This document shows, piece by piece, positions 22,849 through 31,159 of a stretch of DNA of 31,159 nucleotides. The notes under the pieces are model-generated. The model was not told the origin of the DNA. It did no database searches and saw nothing but the letters and a program-made list of their open reading frames with translations. Position numbers and translations under genes: made by a program. Each line of letters starts with the position of its first letter. Position 1 is the stretch's first letter. Where the stretch lies: the NCBI GenBank assembly GCA_035632955.1, contig DASQFU010000181.1, positions 1-31,159 of the forward strand, read 5' to 3'. Source of the DNA: DASQFU01 sp035632955. GTDB taxonomy: Bacteria > Eisenbacteria > RBG-16-71-46.

Positions 22849-23916
22849 GTGAAGGATCTTCGAACGCTTGCCCTGGCTGCGATGCTCCTGCTGCCCGCCA
22901 TCCCCTCGGAGGCCGAGGAGACCTGGCGCGAGCAGAGTCGCCGCGTTCTCGAGACGAAGGGCCAGGCGCGCCTGCGAGTCGAGAACGCCCGCGGCCGGAT
23001 CGAAGTGCGCCGGAGCGCCGACTCGAACGTGCATCTCGAGGCGCTCAAGATCGCTCGCTCTCACGACCGGGCGCACGCTCGCGAGCTCGCGAATCAGACG
23101 ATGGTCGAGGTTTCGACCGACGGCGGTGAGATCGCGGTCCGCGTCCGCTATCCACGGCAGATGAACGTCACCGTCGACTTCTGGGATCTGCTGAAGGGGC
23201 GCACGGCCCCACGAGTCGAAATGCGGCTGCTGATCGCCGTTCCCGAGCGTCTTCCGATCGCGCTCACGGCGACCAGCGGCAACATCTCGACCGAAGGTCT
23301 CGGCGGGCAGCAGGAGCTGAAGACGACGAGCGGGGACATCTGGGTGAGCGGCGCATCGGGCCCGCTGCGCGCCACGAGCACGAGCGGCGACCTGAGCATG
23401 AACGACGTGCTGCGAGCGCGCCTCACGACCGTGAGCGGCGACCTCGTCGTGGAACGAGTTCGCGGCGCGTTGCGTGCCGAAACCACGAGCGGCGATATCG
23501 TGATTCGTGGCGCGGAGGACTCGCTTGCGCTCCACACCGTGAGCGGTGACATTCAGGCGGACCGGGCGCCGCGCGGGTTCGACGCGCAGACCACGAGCGG
23601 CGGGGTCACGGTTCAGCGCGCCGCCGGACGAGTCGAGATCCGGACCGCGAGTGGCGATGTGCAGGTGGACCTGGCAGCGCCCCTGCGGCGCGCTGCGGTG
23701 CAGACGGCGAGCGGCGAAATCGACGTGACGCTCGATCCCAAGGCCGGCTGCGCGCTGGAAATGCGGACGGGGAGCGGGCAGATCGACGTGAACGTGCCGC
23801 TCGAGATCAAGACGGTCACGCGGCAGCTCGTGACCGGCGTCGTGCGCTCGGGCTCGGCGCCGGTGGTCCTGCGCACCGCCTCGGGCGACATCACGCTCGC
23901 GAGCAGAGGAGACTGA
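22849..23916 (+). CDS. Exported DUF4097-like beta-repeat protein
   Basis: A 355-aa exported protein. The signal peptide is short (LRTLALAAMLLLPAIPSEA). From ~residue 140 the protein is built of 11 repeats centred on TxSGD/TxSGE/TxSGN (for example TATSGNIST, KTTSGDIWV, RTASGDVQV, RTASGDITL), spaced ~17-22 residues. This is the pattern of a right-handed beta-helix in the DUF4097 or putative-adhesin family. It is probably periplasmic or surface located. The GTG start has GGGAGG 8 nt upstream. The next gene begins 1 nt after its stop, so the two likely act together. Confidence 0.8.
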   Translation: MKDLRTLALAAMLLLPAIPSEAEETWREQSRRVLETKGQARLRVENARGRIEVRRSADSNVHLEALKIARSHDRAHARELANQTMVEVSTDGGEIAVRVRYPRQMNVTVDFWDLLKGRTAPRVEMRLLIAVPERLPIALTATSGNISTEGLGGQQELKTTSGDIWVSGASGPLRATSTSGDLSMNDVLRARLTTVSGDLVVERVRGALRAETTSGDIVIRGAEDSLALHTVSGDIQADRAPRGFDAQTTSGGVTVQRAAGRVEIRTASGDVQVDLAAPLRRAAVQTASGEIDVTLDPKAGCALEMRTGSGQIDVNVPLEIKTVTRQLVTGVVRSGSAPVVLRTASGDITLASRGD

Positions 23917-23917
23917 G

Positions 23918-25264
23918 ATGCGCCTCGAAGCCCGGCTGAGAAGCACCGCGATCGCCGCGTCGATGCTACTAGTGTCTCTGCATCCTGGCGCTGCGCTCGA
24001 CTCGGCCAACACCGACTTCCGTTCCCGGGCGGCGGCGCTTCTCGCCGCGCTCACCCCGACCTCGGCGCACGCGGAAGAGGTGTTGGAGTTCAAGCCGGTG
24101 CCGGCCGAGAGCGCAACCCAAATGGAGCGCCGCGCCGCCGAGCGAGCGCGCGCCGCCGAACGCACGCGGCGCCAGGCTGCCGATCCCGCCGATCCAGCCG
24201 AGCCGGCCATCCCCGAGCCGCCCAGTCCGCCGGACCCCGACGTCGACATCAATCTCGGTCGCTCCGGCGACATCATGCGGATCGGCTCCGACATCACGAT
24301 CGAGAAGGATCAAGTGGTGGACGGGGACGTCGTGGCGATGGGCGGCAACGTCGAGGTGCTCGGGCGCGTGCGCGGCGACGTCGCAGCCATGGGCGGCAAT
24401 CTGCACCTGGCCAGCACCGCGATCGTCGGGGGCGACGTCGTCTGCATCGGCGGCAAGCTGGACGAAGAGGCCGGCGCCTCGGTCGGTGGGCAGCGCGTGA
24501 CCGCGCTCACCAAGATGAAGGGCCGCCACCGAGAAGCGATTGCCGCTCATGCCGACGTCGACCGAGGGCCCGATTTCGGCCGCGTCGCCTCGGCCGTGAT
24601 CATGCTGCTGATTCTGCTCGGAATCGCGTGGGCTTACGTGGCCTTTGCGCCGGCGCGCACGGCAACGATGCTCGACACCATCCGGCGCGAAGCGGGCATG
24701 TCGCTGATGGTGGGATTCGTGACCGCGGTCATGCTCGTGCCATCGTTGGTGGCGCTCGCGCTGGTGATGGCGATCCTGTGCATCACGATCATCGGTATCC
24801 CGCTCGCGATCGCCGCGCTGTTCCTCTGGTTCGGCCTGATCGCCGTGCTCGTCAGCTGGGGTTTCGTGGGCGGCGCGACCTGGTTCGGCGAGCGGTTTTC
24901 GTCCCGTTTCGCGTCATCCTCCTCGGGGCTGGTGCGGTCCGCGATCACGGGCGTGCTCGCGATCCAGGGGCTGTGCGTCGTCGGCGCCATCATTCACCTC
25001 GTGCCCTGGTTCGGCTGGCTTGGTGGCTTGCTCCGTTTCATCAGCCTCCTCGCGGGCAGCCTCGCGGTGCTCGTCGGCGCCGGCGCGCTCATGCGGTCCA
25101 AGCTCGGCCAGGGGCCTGAAGGACAGTGGTGGCCGTTGAAGCGCCGCGTGCGGCCCACTCCGCCCGTCTCTCCCGCGGCCGGCTTGGCGATGGAAACCGG
25201 CCCACCACCCGCTCCGCCGCCGGGGCCCGCACAGGCCACGCCACCACCGACTCACGGAGCCTGA
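23918..25264 (+). CDS. Bactofilin-like polytopic membrane protein
   Basis: A 448-aa protein. An N-terminal hydrophobic segment and a charged, Ala/Arg-rich and then proline-rich linker lead to a short beta-repeat block (~125-190) of GDVVAMGGNVEV-type units, the polymer-forming or bactofilin-like pattern. Several membrane helices follow at ~225-245, 265-325 and 345-395, then a proline-rich tail (PPPAPPPGPAQ). It probably sits in the inner membrane with the beta-block on one side. It is one nucleotide downstream of the DUF4097-like gene with a GAGGAG site before the ATG. Such pairs are often linked to envelope stress or cell-shape control; here that is only inference. Confidence 0.72.
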   Translation: MRLEARLRSTAIAASMLLVSLHPGAALDSANTDFRSRAAALLAALTPTSAHAEEVLEFKPVPAESATQMERRAAERARAAERTRRQAADPADPAEPAIPEPPSPPDPDVDINLGRSGDIMRIGSDITIEKDQVVDGDVVAMGGNVEVLGRVRGDVAAMGGNLHLASTAIVGGDVVCIGGKLDEEAGASVGGQRVTALTKMKGRHREAIAAHADVDRGPDFGRVASAVIMLLILLGIAWAYVAFAPARTATMLDTIRREAGMSLMVGFVTAVMLVPSLVALALVMAILCITIIGIPLAIAALFLWFGLIAVLVSWGFVGGATWFGERFSSRFASSSSGLVRSAITGVLAIQGLCVVGAIIHLVPWFGWLGGLLRFISLLAGSLAVLVGAGALMRSKLGQGPEGQWWPLKRRVRPTPPVSPAAGLAMETGPPPAPPPGPAQATPPPTHGA

Positions 25265-25279
25265 CGTCCTGGCACGGCC

Positions 25280-25807
25280 GTGAGCGGCGAGTCGCTCTGG
25301 GTCCTGTGCGCACTGCTGTTCGTCGATGGCGCGACCTTCGCGTTCGCGACCACGCCGCTGCTGCTCCAGTACGCGAAGTTCCACGAGCCCTGGGTCGTGG
25401 CGGTGGCGGGAGGGGCGGCGAGCGCGGCCGGCAGCAGCGTCCAACTCTTGATCCTGCGCTGGGCGCTGGGTTCCGATCACCGCTGGACGCGCCGCTTCGC
25501 GCCTTCTCGTGAGAAGCTGGCCGCGACGCTCGAGCGTTACCCCTCCGCTTCGTTCCTGGCACTGATGGTGGCCCGGGCCACGCCGCTTCCGGACGCTCCT
25601 TTGAAGCTGGTCGCGGCCGCCGTCCGGTACCCGATCCCCCGCTACGCCACCGCGATCTTCCTGGGTGCGCTGCCGTACTACTTCGTCCTCGCGCTGCTCG
25701 GGAGAAAGTTCAGGATCCCGACCTGGATCCTGATCTCGGCGGCGGTGGCGATCGCGTTGGGATTCCTGGTCGACCAATGGCGCCGGCGCCGAACGGTCGA
25801 GGCGTGA
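25280..25807 (+). CDS. VTT/DedA-like small membrane protein
   Basis: A 175-aa integral membrane protein with about four hydrophobic segments (starting VLCALLFVDGATFAFATTPL and ending ILISAAVAIALGFLV). The central part, ARATPLPDAPLKLVAAAVRY then IPRYATAIFLGALPYYFVLA, resembles the VTT/SNARE-associated core of DedA proteins, which move or flip lipids. It is shorter than typical DedA (~200-220 aa). It starts at GTG 25280, 15 nt after the previous stop, without a clear ribosome-binding site. Its stop overlaps a GTG at 25804 that probably starts hyuA (GTGA). Confidence 0.6.
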   Translation: MSGESLWVLCALLFVDGATFAFATTPLLLQYAKFHEPWVVAVAGGAASAAGSSVQLLILRWALGSDHRWTRRFAPSREKLAATLERYPSASFLALMVARATPLPDAPLKLVAAAVRYPIPRYATAIFLGALPYYFVLALLGRKFRIPTWILISAAVAIALGFLVDQWRRRRTVEA

Positions 25808-27810
25808 GACGTCGCAGATGGCCGGTCGCCGCGCCAAGCCATCGGGCGCCGGCGATGATCGGCGTCGACACGGGTGGCACCTTCACGGACTTCGTCGTGC
25901 TCCAGGACGGCCGCCTGGTCGCCTTGAAGCTGCCTTCGTCGCCGCACCGTCCCGAGCGTGCGATCCTGACCGGCCTCGCGAAGCTCGGAGCCAATGCCGA
26001 GACGCGCGTCCGGCATGGCTCGACCGTGGCGACCAACGCGCTGCTCGAACGCAAGGGCGCGCGCGTCACGCTGGTCACGACCGCGGGGTTCGAGGACCTG
26101 ATCGAGATCGGCCGCCAGGACCGGCCGCAGCTCTATGCGCTGGCGCCGAGCCGGCCGCCGCCGCTGGTGCCTGCGCGCCGGCGGATCGGCGCCGCCGAGC
26201 GAGTCGGTCCGCGCGGCGAGCGGTGGCATTCTCTGACGCCCGCGGAGGTGCGGCGCGTGGTCAAGGCCGTGCGCAGGACTCGCCCCGCCGCGATCGCGAT
26301 CGGCTTGCTCCACGCGTACGCCGATCCCGCGCACGAGCGCCGGCTCGAGCGCGCGCTGTCGCGTTCGGGCGCGCCGATCACGCGCTCTTCGGCACTCTGC
26401 CCCGAGTATCGGGAGTACGAGCGCTTCTCGACCACGGTCGTCAATGCCTACCTGCTGCCGCGCGTCCGCCGCTACCTCCGGTCCCTGGCCCAAGCGACGC
26501 GCGCCCGGCTCGAGATCGTGCTGTCGCACGGCGGGACCGCGAGTGCGTCCGAAGCCGCGCTCGAGCCGGTCCGTCAACTGCTCTCGGGGCCGGCCGCTGG
26601 GTTGCGCGCCGCCCGCGCCGTGGCGCGAACCTGCGGCCATCGCGAGACGCTGACGCTGGACGTCGGCGGAACCTCGACCGATTGCGCGTACATCGCCGGC
26701 GAGCTGCCGCGGCGGCGCGCGCGTGAGATCGCTGGCTTCCCGGTGCTGCTGCCGCTGCTCGATGTGCACACGGTCGGCGCCGGCGGTGGCTCGATCGCGC
26801 GGATCGACCCAGGTGGGCTGCTCCGGGTCGGGCCCGAGAGCGCCGGCGCCGAGCCCGGCCCCGCGTGCTACGGGCGAGGCGGTCCGGCCACCGTCACCGA
26901 CGCGCTACTGGTTCTCGGCCGCCTGCCGGGTGAAGCGCTCGCCGGCGGAGCGCTGCCGCTCGACCGCGGGGCGGCGGAACGCGTGCTGGCCACGCTCGCA
27001 CGTGGACTTGGAACCGACCGGCTCGGCGCGGCCGAAGGCGTGGTGGTGCTCGCCGAAGCGCAGATCGAGGCGGCGCTGCGCAAGGTCTCGGTCGAGCGCG
27101 GCCACGACCCGGGCGGCGCCGCGCTGGTGGCGTTCGGAGGTGCGGGCGGGCTGCACGCCTGCCCGGTCGCGGAGGCGATCGGCTGCCGCGCGGTGCTCGC
27201 GCCTCGCCACGCCGGCGTGCTGTCGGCGCTTGGGGCGTGGCTCGGTGGCTCGCGCCGCGAGCGCTCGCGCTCGGTCCTGCTCGAGGCGGGCGACGGCGCG
27301 GGACTCGGACGCGTGTTCGCCGATCTCGAGCGCCGGGTGCGCGGCGAGTTTCCCGCCGCCGAGCGCGGAGAGGTCCGCCTCGAGCGCTGGGCGGAGGTCC
27401 GCTACCGCGGCCAGGCGCACGAGCTCTCGGTTTCCTGCCCGCGATCGAGTACCGGTCTCGCCCGCCGATTCCATGTCGCGCATGCGCGCCGTTACGGATT
27501 CGCGGCGCCCAGCCTGCCGGTCGAGGTCGTGACGGTCGAGGTGCGCGGGGCGCTTCCGGATCGCCGTCTGCCACGTCTGGCGATTACCGGCCGATCGATC
27601 GCGCGGAGCGGGTGGCGGCAGCCGGTGAGGATGACCGGGCGCTGGCGCGCGGCGAGCGTGTGGGAGCGCGAGACGCTCCGGCCGGGCGATCGTCTGCGTG
27701 GCCCGGCGCTGGTGGCCGAAGAGGGAGCGACGCTCTGGGTTCCGCCCGGCTGGCGCGGGCAGGTCCACGCGAGTGGCACACTCGTGCTGGCGCTGGCAGG
27801 CGCGAGATGA
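25804..27810 (+). CDS. hyuA: Hydantoinase/oxoprolinase subunit A
   Basis: The ATP-dependent half of a hydantoinase or 5-oxoprolinase-type amidohydrolase. The 668-aa protein has the actin-like phosphate loop GVDTGGTFTDFVVLQDG (20-36), HGSTVATNALLERKGARV, PEYREYERFSTTVVNAYL, a second phosphate motif DVGGTSTDCAYI (from 286), VGAGGGSIARID and a FGGAGGLHACPVAEAIG segment. Substrate (N-methylhydantoin, hydantoin or 5-oxoproline) cannot be read from sequence. I chose GTG 25804 for its GTGA coupling to the membrane-protein gene; ATG 25855 (MIGVDTGG) is an equally good conserved N-terminus. It overlaps hyuB by ATGA. Confidence 0.88.
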   Translation: MRRRRWPVAAPSHRAPAMIGVDTGGTFTDFVVLQDGRLVALKLPSSPHRPERAILTGLAKLGANAETRVRHGSTVATNALLERKGARVTLVTTAGFEDLIEIGRQDRPQLYALAPSRPPPLVPARRRIGAAERVGPRGERWHSLTPAEVRRVVKAVRRTRPAAIAIGLLHAYADPAHERRLERALSRSGAPITRSSALCPEYREYERFSTTVVNAYLLPRVRRYLRSLAQATRARLEIVLSHGGTASASEAALEPVRQLLSGPAAGLRAARAVARTCGHRETLTLDVGGTSTDCAYIAGELPRRRAREIAGFPVLLPLLDVHTVGAGGGSIARIDPGGLLRVGPESAGAEPGPACYGRGGPATVTDALLVLGRLPGEALAGGALPLDRGAAERVLATLARGLGTDRLGAAEGVVVLAEAQIEAALRKVSVERGHDPGGAALVAFGGAGGLHACPVAEAIGCRAVLAPRHAGVLSALGAWLGGSRRERSRSVLLEAGDGAGLGRVFADLERRVRGEFPAAERGEVRLERWAEVRYRGQAHELSVSCPRSSTGLARRFHVAHARRYGFAAPSLPVEVVTVEVRGALPDRRLPRLAITGRSIARSGWRQPVRMTGRWRAASVWERETLRPGDRLRGPALVAEEGATLWVPPGWRGQVHASGTLVLALAGAR

Positions 27811-29468
27811 GCGCGGAGGCGGTGCGGCTGGCGCTCGACCAGGGCCGGTTCGCGGCGTGCGCGGAGGAGATGGGTGCGACGCTGATGCGCACCGCGCACT
27901 CGCCAAACATCAAGGAGCGCCTCGATCATTCGTGCGCGCTGTTCGATGCTCGCGGTCGACTGGTCGCGCAGGCCGCTCACATCCCGGTGCATCTCGGCAG
28001 CCTGCCACGCGCCGTCGCGGCGGCGCTCGCCCGCGGTCCGCTCGGGCCGGGCGACGTCGTGCTGCTGAACGATCCCTACCAGGGTGGCACGCACCTTCCA
28101 GATTTGACGCTGGTGTCGCCGGTGTTCCTCGGGCGCGGAAGCGCACGGCGAAGCCACCGCGCACCCGACTTCGTGCTCGCGACGCGTGCGCATCATGCCG
28201 ACGTCGGCGGCTCGGCGCCCGGCTCGATGCCGCTCGCGCGCGACGTCTACGCCGAGGGACTGCGGTTACCGCCCGTGCTGCTGATGCGCGGAGGCCGGCC
28301 GCAGGAAGACGTGTGGACGCTGGTGCTCGCCAACGTGCGGACGCCGGACGAGCGCCGCGCCGATCTCGGCGCCCAGCTCGGCGCGCATGCGACCGGCGAG
28401 CGACGCCTGATGGAGCTCACCGCGCACGCCGGTCGAAAGTCTCACATCGCCGCGCTGCAGCGCGCGGCCCGGGCGCTCATGGCTTACTCGGAGCGTCGCG
28501 TTCGCGCAGCCTTGCGCTTGCTGCCGCGCGGGCGTTTCGCGTTCGCGGACGCGCTCGACGACGACGGGCTCGGCTCGCGAGCGGTGCCGATCCACGTGAC
28601 GCTGGAGGCGAGCGGCGGGCGGCTGAGCGTGGACTTCACGGGCTCGAGCCCGCAAGTCCCGGGGCCGATCAACGCCGTCGAGGCGGTGACGTGCGCCGCG
28701 ACCTACTACGCGGTGCAGTGCGTGCTGGCGGGCGACTGGCCGATCAATCACGGCGCGTTCGCGCCGATCGAGATCACGGCTCCCGCGGGCACCGTCGTGA
28801 ACCCGCGGCCGCCGGCGGCGGTCGGTGCCGGGAACGTCGAGACGTCGCAACGGATCGTTGACGTCGTGCTCGGCGCGTTCGCCCGGGCGCTGCCCGACCG
28901 CGTGCCGGCCGCGAGCAGCGGCACGATGAACAATCTGTTGATCGGCGGCGACGATCCGCGGACCGGCCGGCCGTTCGCCTATTACGAGACGCTCGCGGGA
29001 GGCCACGGCGCCGGCCCGGGATGGCCGGGCCAGAGCGCGATGCAGGCGCACATGACGAACACGCGCAACACGCCGATCGAAGCGCTCGAGCATGCCTACC
29101 CGCTGCGTGTCGGCGCGACGCGAATCCGCCGCGGCAGCGGTGGCCGCGGGCGCTTCCGGGGCGGCGACGGCATCGAGCGCGTGCTCGAGCTGCGCGCGCC
29201 GGCGCGGGTCACGGTCATCTCCGATCGCCGCCGCACCGGACCCTACGGGCTCGCCGGAGGCCGGCCCGGCGCGCGCGGCGTCAATCGTGTTCAGTCACGC
29301 GCAACACGAGCGTCTGCGCGCACGCTCCCGGGCAAGTTCCAGATTGACCTCGATGCGGGCGCGATGCTAACCGTCGCGAGCCCGGGTGGTGGGGGTTTCG
29401 GACGCGCGCCGCGTGCGCGTGTGCGCCGGAGAGCTCCGCCGCGCGGGCGGTACGCGCCGCACGACTAG
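27807..29468 (+). CDS. hyuB: Hydantoinase/oxoprolinase subunit B
   Basis: The partner catalytic subunit of HyuA, 553 aa. Family markers are MGATLMRTAHSPNIKERLDH, LVAQAAHIPVHLGSLPRAV, VVLLNDPYQGGTHLPDLTLV, a RAHHADVGGSAPGSMP metal-site-like segment, DFTGSSPQVPGPINAVEAVT and MTNTRNTPIEALEHAYPLR. The last ~25 residues are a basic, Arg-rich tail (RAPRARVRRRAPPRGRY) not typical of the family. The start at 27807 overlaps the hyuA stop. With HyuA it would open a cyclic amide using ATP. No racemase, carbamoylase or transporter gene is adjacent, so the pathway stays open. Confidence 0.9.
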   Translation: MSAEAVRLALDQGRFAACAEEMGATLMRTAHSPNIKERLDHSCALFDARGRLVAQAAHIPVHLGSLPRAVAAALARGPLGPGDVVLLNDPYQGGTHLPDLTLVSPVFLGRGSARRSHRAPDFVLATRAHHADVGGSAPGSMPLARDVYAEGLRLPPVLLMRGGRPQEDVWTLVLANVRTPDERRADLGAQLGAHATGERRLMELTAHAGRKSHIAALQRAARALMAYSERRVRAALRLLPRGRFAFADALDDDGLGSRAVPIHVTLEASGGRLSVDFTGSSPQVPGPINAVEAVTCAATYYAVQCVLAGDWPINHGAFAPIEITAPAGTVVNPRPPAAVGAGNVETSQRIVDVVLGAFARALPDRVPAASSGTMNNLLIGGDDPRTGRPFAYYETLAGGHGAGPGWPGQSAMQAHMTNTRNTPIEALEHAYPLRVGATRIRRGSGGRGRFRGGDGIERVLELRAPARVTVISDRRRTGPYGLAGGRPGARGVNRVQSRATRASARTLPGKFQIDLDAGAMLTVASPGGGGFGRAPRARVRRRAPPRGRYAPHD

Positions 29469-29554
29469 GTTGTGAGTACCATGCATCCGGTGCGGACCAG
29501 AAGTCGACGCTTGGGGCCGCAGGTTCACTCCGATGTTCAGGTCAGGAGGTCGTG

Positions 29555-30790
29555 ATGCGCTGGTTCTTCCGTGCGGTCCCCGTGCTCCTCGTGTTCGCGT
29601 GCATCGCTGCCGTGCTCTGGCCTCGCGGCGCGGAGACCGTGCCGCTGTTCGCAGCGCGCCAGGGGTTGATGTGCCAAACGTGTCACTTCGACCCGAACGG
29701 TGGTGGACCCCGCAACGACTTCGGCTTCGCCTATGCGCGCAATCGCCACAGTGTCGAGGCCGAGACCGACAGCACGAGCCCGTGGCACGATCTCTCCGTG
29801 ACCAATCGTGTCGGCGACACCTTCCCGCTCTATATCGGCGTCAACCAGCGCTTCATGCTGCTCGCCAACACCAGCGTGAACGACGACTCGCTCGATCGCG
29901 CCGGCTTCTTCAACATGGAGAACGCGCTGCATCTGACCTTCCAGCCGCACGAGAAGCTGACGCTGGTCTACACGCGCGACGGGTTCGACAACGGGTCCAA
30001 GAGTCAGGACGCGTTCGGAATGATCGGTCTTCCCGGGAACGCCTACTTGAAGGCCGGACGATTCCGGGTCCCGTTCGGCTTGCGCATGGACGACCACACG
30101 GTGGCGACCCGCAATGCGTTCCTCGATTTCCAGGTCGTCGATCCCGCGATTCCCGTCCAGCCCGGCCAGCGGTTCCTGCCCTACGATCCACGCGATCCCG
30201 ACATGGGTCTCGAGCTCGGGGCCGCGAGCGGGAATCTTTTCGGCCGCATTGCGTTCACCAACGGCGGCACTCATCCCTTCGGCATCGCCAATACCAACGC
30301 CCAGGCGGTGACCGTCAAGCTCGGCTACAACAACTCGTTCTATCAGGGCGGCTTCTCGTTCTACGACGACTTCCATCGCGAGCCCGACTTCTCGACCGTC
30401 CCGCCGGCGGCGCTCGGCACGCGCGCGACCCGCTGGGGTTACTACGGGCTCACTCACTGGGGCCCCCTGTCGGCGCTCGGCGAGGTCGCGGCCGGCACCG
30501 ATCAGCTCATGACCGGCGAGAAGGTCAATCGGCTGGCGGCGTTCGGCGAGCTCAACTACACGCCGTGCCGCCAGCTCAACTTCCGGGGGCGCTTCGACCG
30601 GTTGGAGATCGATCGCAGCTCGGATCCGGTGCTGCGCGACCTCAACACCTACAACCGGTTCGCGATCGAGGGGGAATGGCTGCCGGTGCCGTTCGCGGAG
30701 CTGCGCTGGACGCTGCGGCGGATCGACCCCGTCAGCGCCGCACTCGAGGACGAGAACCAGGCTTACCTGCAGTTTCACTTCGCGTACTGA
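29555..30790 (+). CDS. Outer-membrane beta-barrel protein with N-terminal CxxCH haem motif
   Basis: A 411-aa exported protein. A hydrophobic N-terminus (AVPVLLVFACIAAVLWP) precedes one c-type haem motif, C40-QT-C43-H44, in ARQGLMCQTCHFDPNGGGPR. The rest (~75-411) consists of alternating amphipathic strands ending in an aromatic residue (YLQFHFAY), typical of an outer-membrane porin. A haem site joined to a barrel in one chain suggests electron transfer at or across the outer membrane, but a structural role is also possible. The ATG at 29555 has AGGAGG 5 nt upstream; GTG 29552 is too close to it. It starts 86 nt after hyuB. Confidence 0.75.
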   Translation: MRWFFRAVPVLLVFACIAAVLWPRGAETVPLFAARQGLMCQTCHFDPNGGGPRNDFGFAYARNRHSVEAETDSTSPWHDLSVTNRVGDTFPLYIGVNQRFMLLANTSVNDDSLDRAGFFNMENALHLTFQPHEKLTLVYTRDGFDNGSKSQDAFGMIGLPGNAYLKAGRFRVPFGLRMDDHTVATRNAFLDFQVVDPAIPVQPGQRFLPYDPRDPDMGLELGAASGNLFGRIAFTNGGTHPFGIANTNAQAVTVKLGYNNSFYQGGFSFYDDFHREPDFSTVPPAALGTRATRWGYYGLTHWGPLSALGEVAAGTDQLMTGEKVNRLAAFGELNYTPCRQLNFRGRFDRLEIDRSSDPVLRDLNTYNRFAIEGEWLPVPFAELRWTLRRIDPVSAALEDENQAYLQFHFAY

Positions 30791-30819
30791 GATTCGCGAC
30801 CCGCGCGCCGGGTCATCTC
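30787..30819. terminator. Possible bidirectional hairpin between convergent genes
   Basis: GACCCG/CGGGTC (30798-30814), extended by outer GAGAT/ATCTC with a 4-nt bulge. There is no T-run, so termination is uncertain. Confidence 0.3.
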
Positions 30820-30860
30820 GGACCGCGGGCCGACCGCATCGACGGTGCGTCGGCCGGCGT

Positions 30861-31157
30861 TCAGGCGCGTGCGGAGGCGGCGGCACGCAACCGCTCCGCC
30901 AGCGTGCGGGCGAGCACCCGCCGTGTGAGCGGTGTGCCGTCGGCGGTCGAGACACGCAACGCGGCCTCGGGCACGTCTTCGAGGAACGCGTCGTTTTGCA
31001 GTCCGAGCAGAGCGGTCGGCCGCTCCCGGCAGCGCGCCCGCAAACGCTCGAGCTCCTCGGCGGACAGCGGCAGCCGGCTCATGACGCACACGACGTCGAG
31101 CGCCGCGCGGTCGCCGTCGGTGAGCGGAACGGCGAGCCGTTCGAGCTCCGCGCGCAC
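30861..31157 (-). CDS. 3' end of a minus-strand gene running off the right edge (possibly GH3 glycosidase C-terminus)
   Basis: About 98 residues are visible, ending in TGA at 30861-30863. A GTG lies right at the window edge, but the gene more likely continues beyond it. The stretch RERPTALLGLQNDAFLEDVP followed by EAALRVSTADGTPLTRRVLA resembles the C-terminal part of glycoside hydrolase family 3/NagZ-like enzymes, where a hydrophobic strand ends in a polar turn. That similarity is weak and from memory. It is convergent with the barrel gene. Confidence 0.4.
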   Translation of the reverse strand: MRAELERLAVPLTDGDRAALDVVCVMSRLPLSAEELERLRARCRERPTALLGLQNDAFLEDVPEAALRVSTADGTPLTRRVLARTLAERLRAAASARA

Positions 31158-31159
31158 CG

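Noticed and set aside
23270..23900. Regularly spaced repeats that could suggest a CRISPR-like or minisatellite array
   Set aside because: They are protein-level TxSGD beta-solenoid repeats; the DNA units are short and degenerate.
22342..24297. Minus-strand open frame of ~650 codons with repeated segments
   Set aside because: The repeats are the reverse reading of the TxSGD codons; shadow.

Overview
The window is about 31 kb of very GC-rich DNA, almost entirely protein coding, with nearly all genes on the plus strand. The gene content points to a diderm, LPS-bearing bacterium. It has an OstA/LptD-type LPS assembly protein, lipoproteins, an outer-membrane barrel with a haem motif, and a PorX/PorY-type two-component pair typical of the Bacteroidota side of the FCB group. 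High GC together with PorX suggests a deep FCB lineage such as Candidatus Eisenbacteria or a relative. That placement is inference; no rRNA is present to test it.

Left part (1-14.2 kb): rpsP, a divergent hemC-like gene, a TPR lipoprotein, serS and a PorY-like histidine kinase. Then comes a disturbed stretch holding a 63-bp copy of the kinase 3' end and a secreted netrin/TIMP-like protein. It is followed by a tightly coupled run: porX - tsaE - tsaB/rimI fusion - accD - folC - lptD. Most junctions in this run are ATGA or GTGA overlaps. The run joins T9SS-type signalling, t6A tRNA modification, fatty-acid and folate synthesis and LPS export.

Middle part (14.3-22 kb): an HU-like protein with its own promoter, a zinc-ribbon/TPR protein, a probable frameshifted small exported protein, and a convergent TPR-zincin metallopeptidase. 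Next are a small basic protein and a tetrahaem cytochrome/metallophosphoesterase with an in-frame TGA exactly where the family's CGC motif has its second cysteine. That gene is a strong selenoprotein candidate, with a SECIS-like hairpin just downstream of the TGA. A well-formed promoter then drives cystathionine beta-synthase and gamma-lyase (reverse transsulfuration).

Right part (22-31 kb): a promoter followed by a roughly 130-nt terminated leader or small RNA, a tiny Met/Asp-rich lipoprotein, and a DUF4097-like beta-repeat protein paired with a bactofilin-like membrane protein. After these come a VTT/DedA-like membrane protein, a hydantoinase/oxoprolinase subunit pair (hyuA-hyuB), a CxxCH-plus-beta-barrel outer-membrane protein, and the 3' end of a minus-strand gene running off the right edge.

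Several putative promoters share a TTGACN-like -35 and a TA(G/A)nCT -10. Two genes have a TAnnnT element 6-7 nt from the ATG and no Shine-Dalgarno, suggesting leaderless mRNAs. No tRNA, rRNA, CRISPR array or intact mobile element was recognised.
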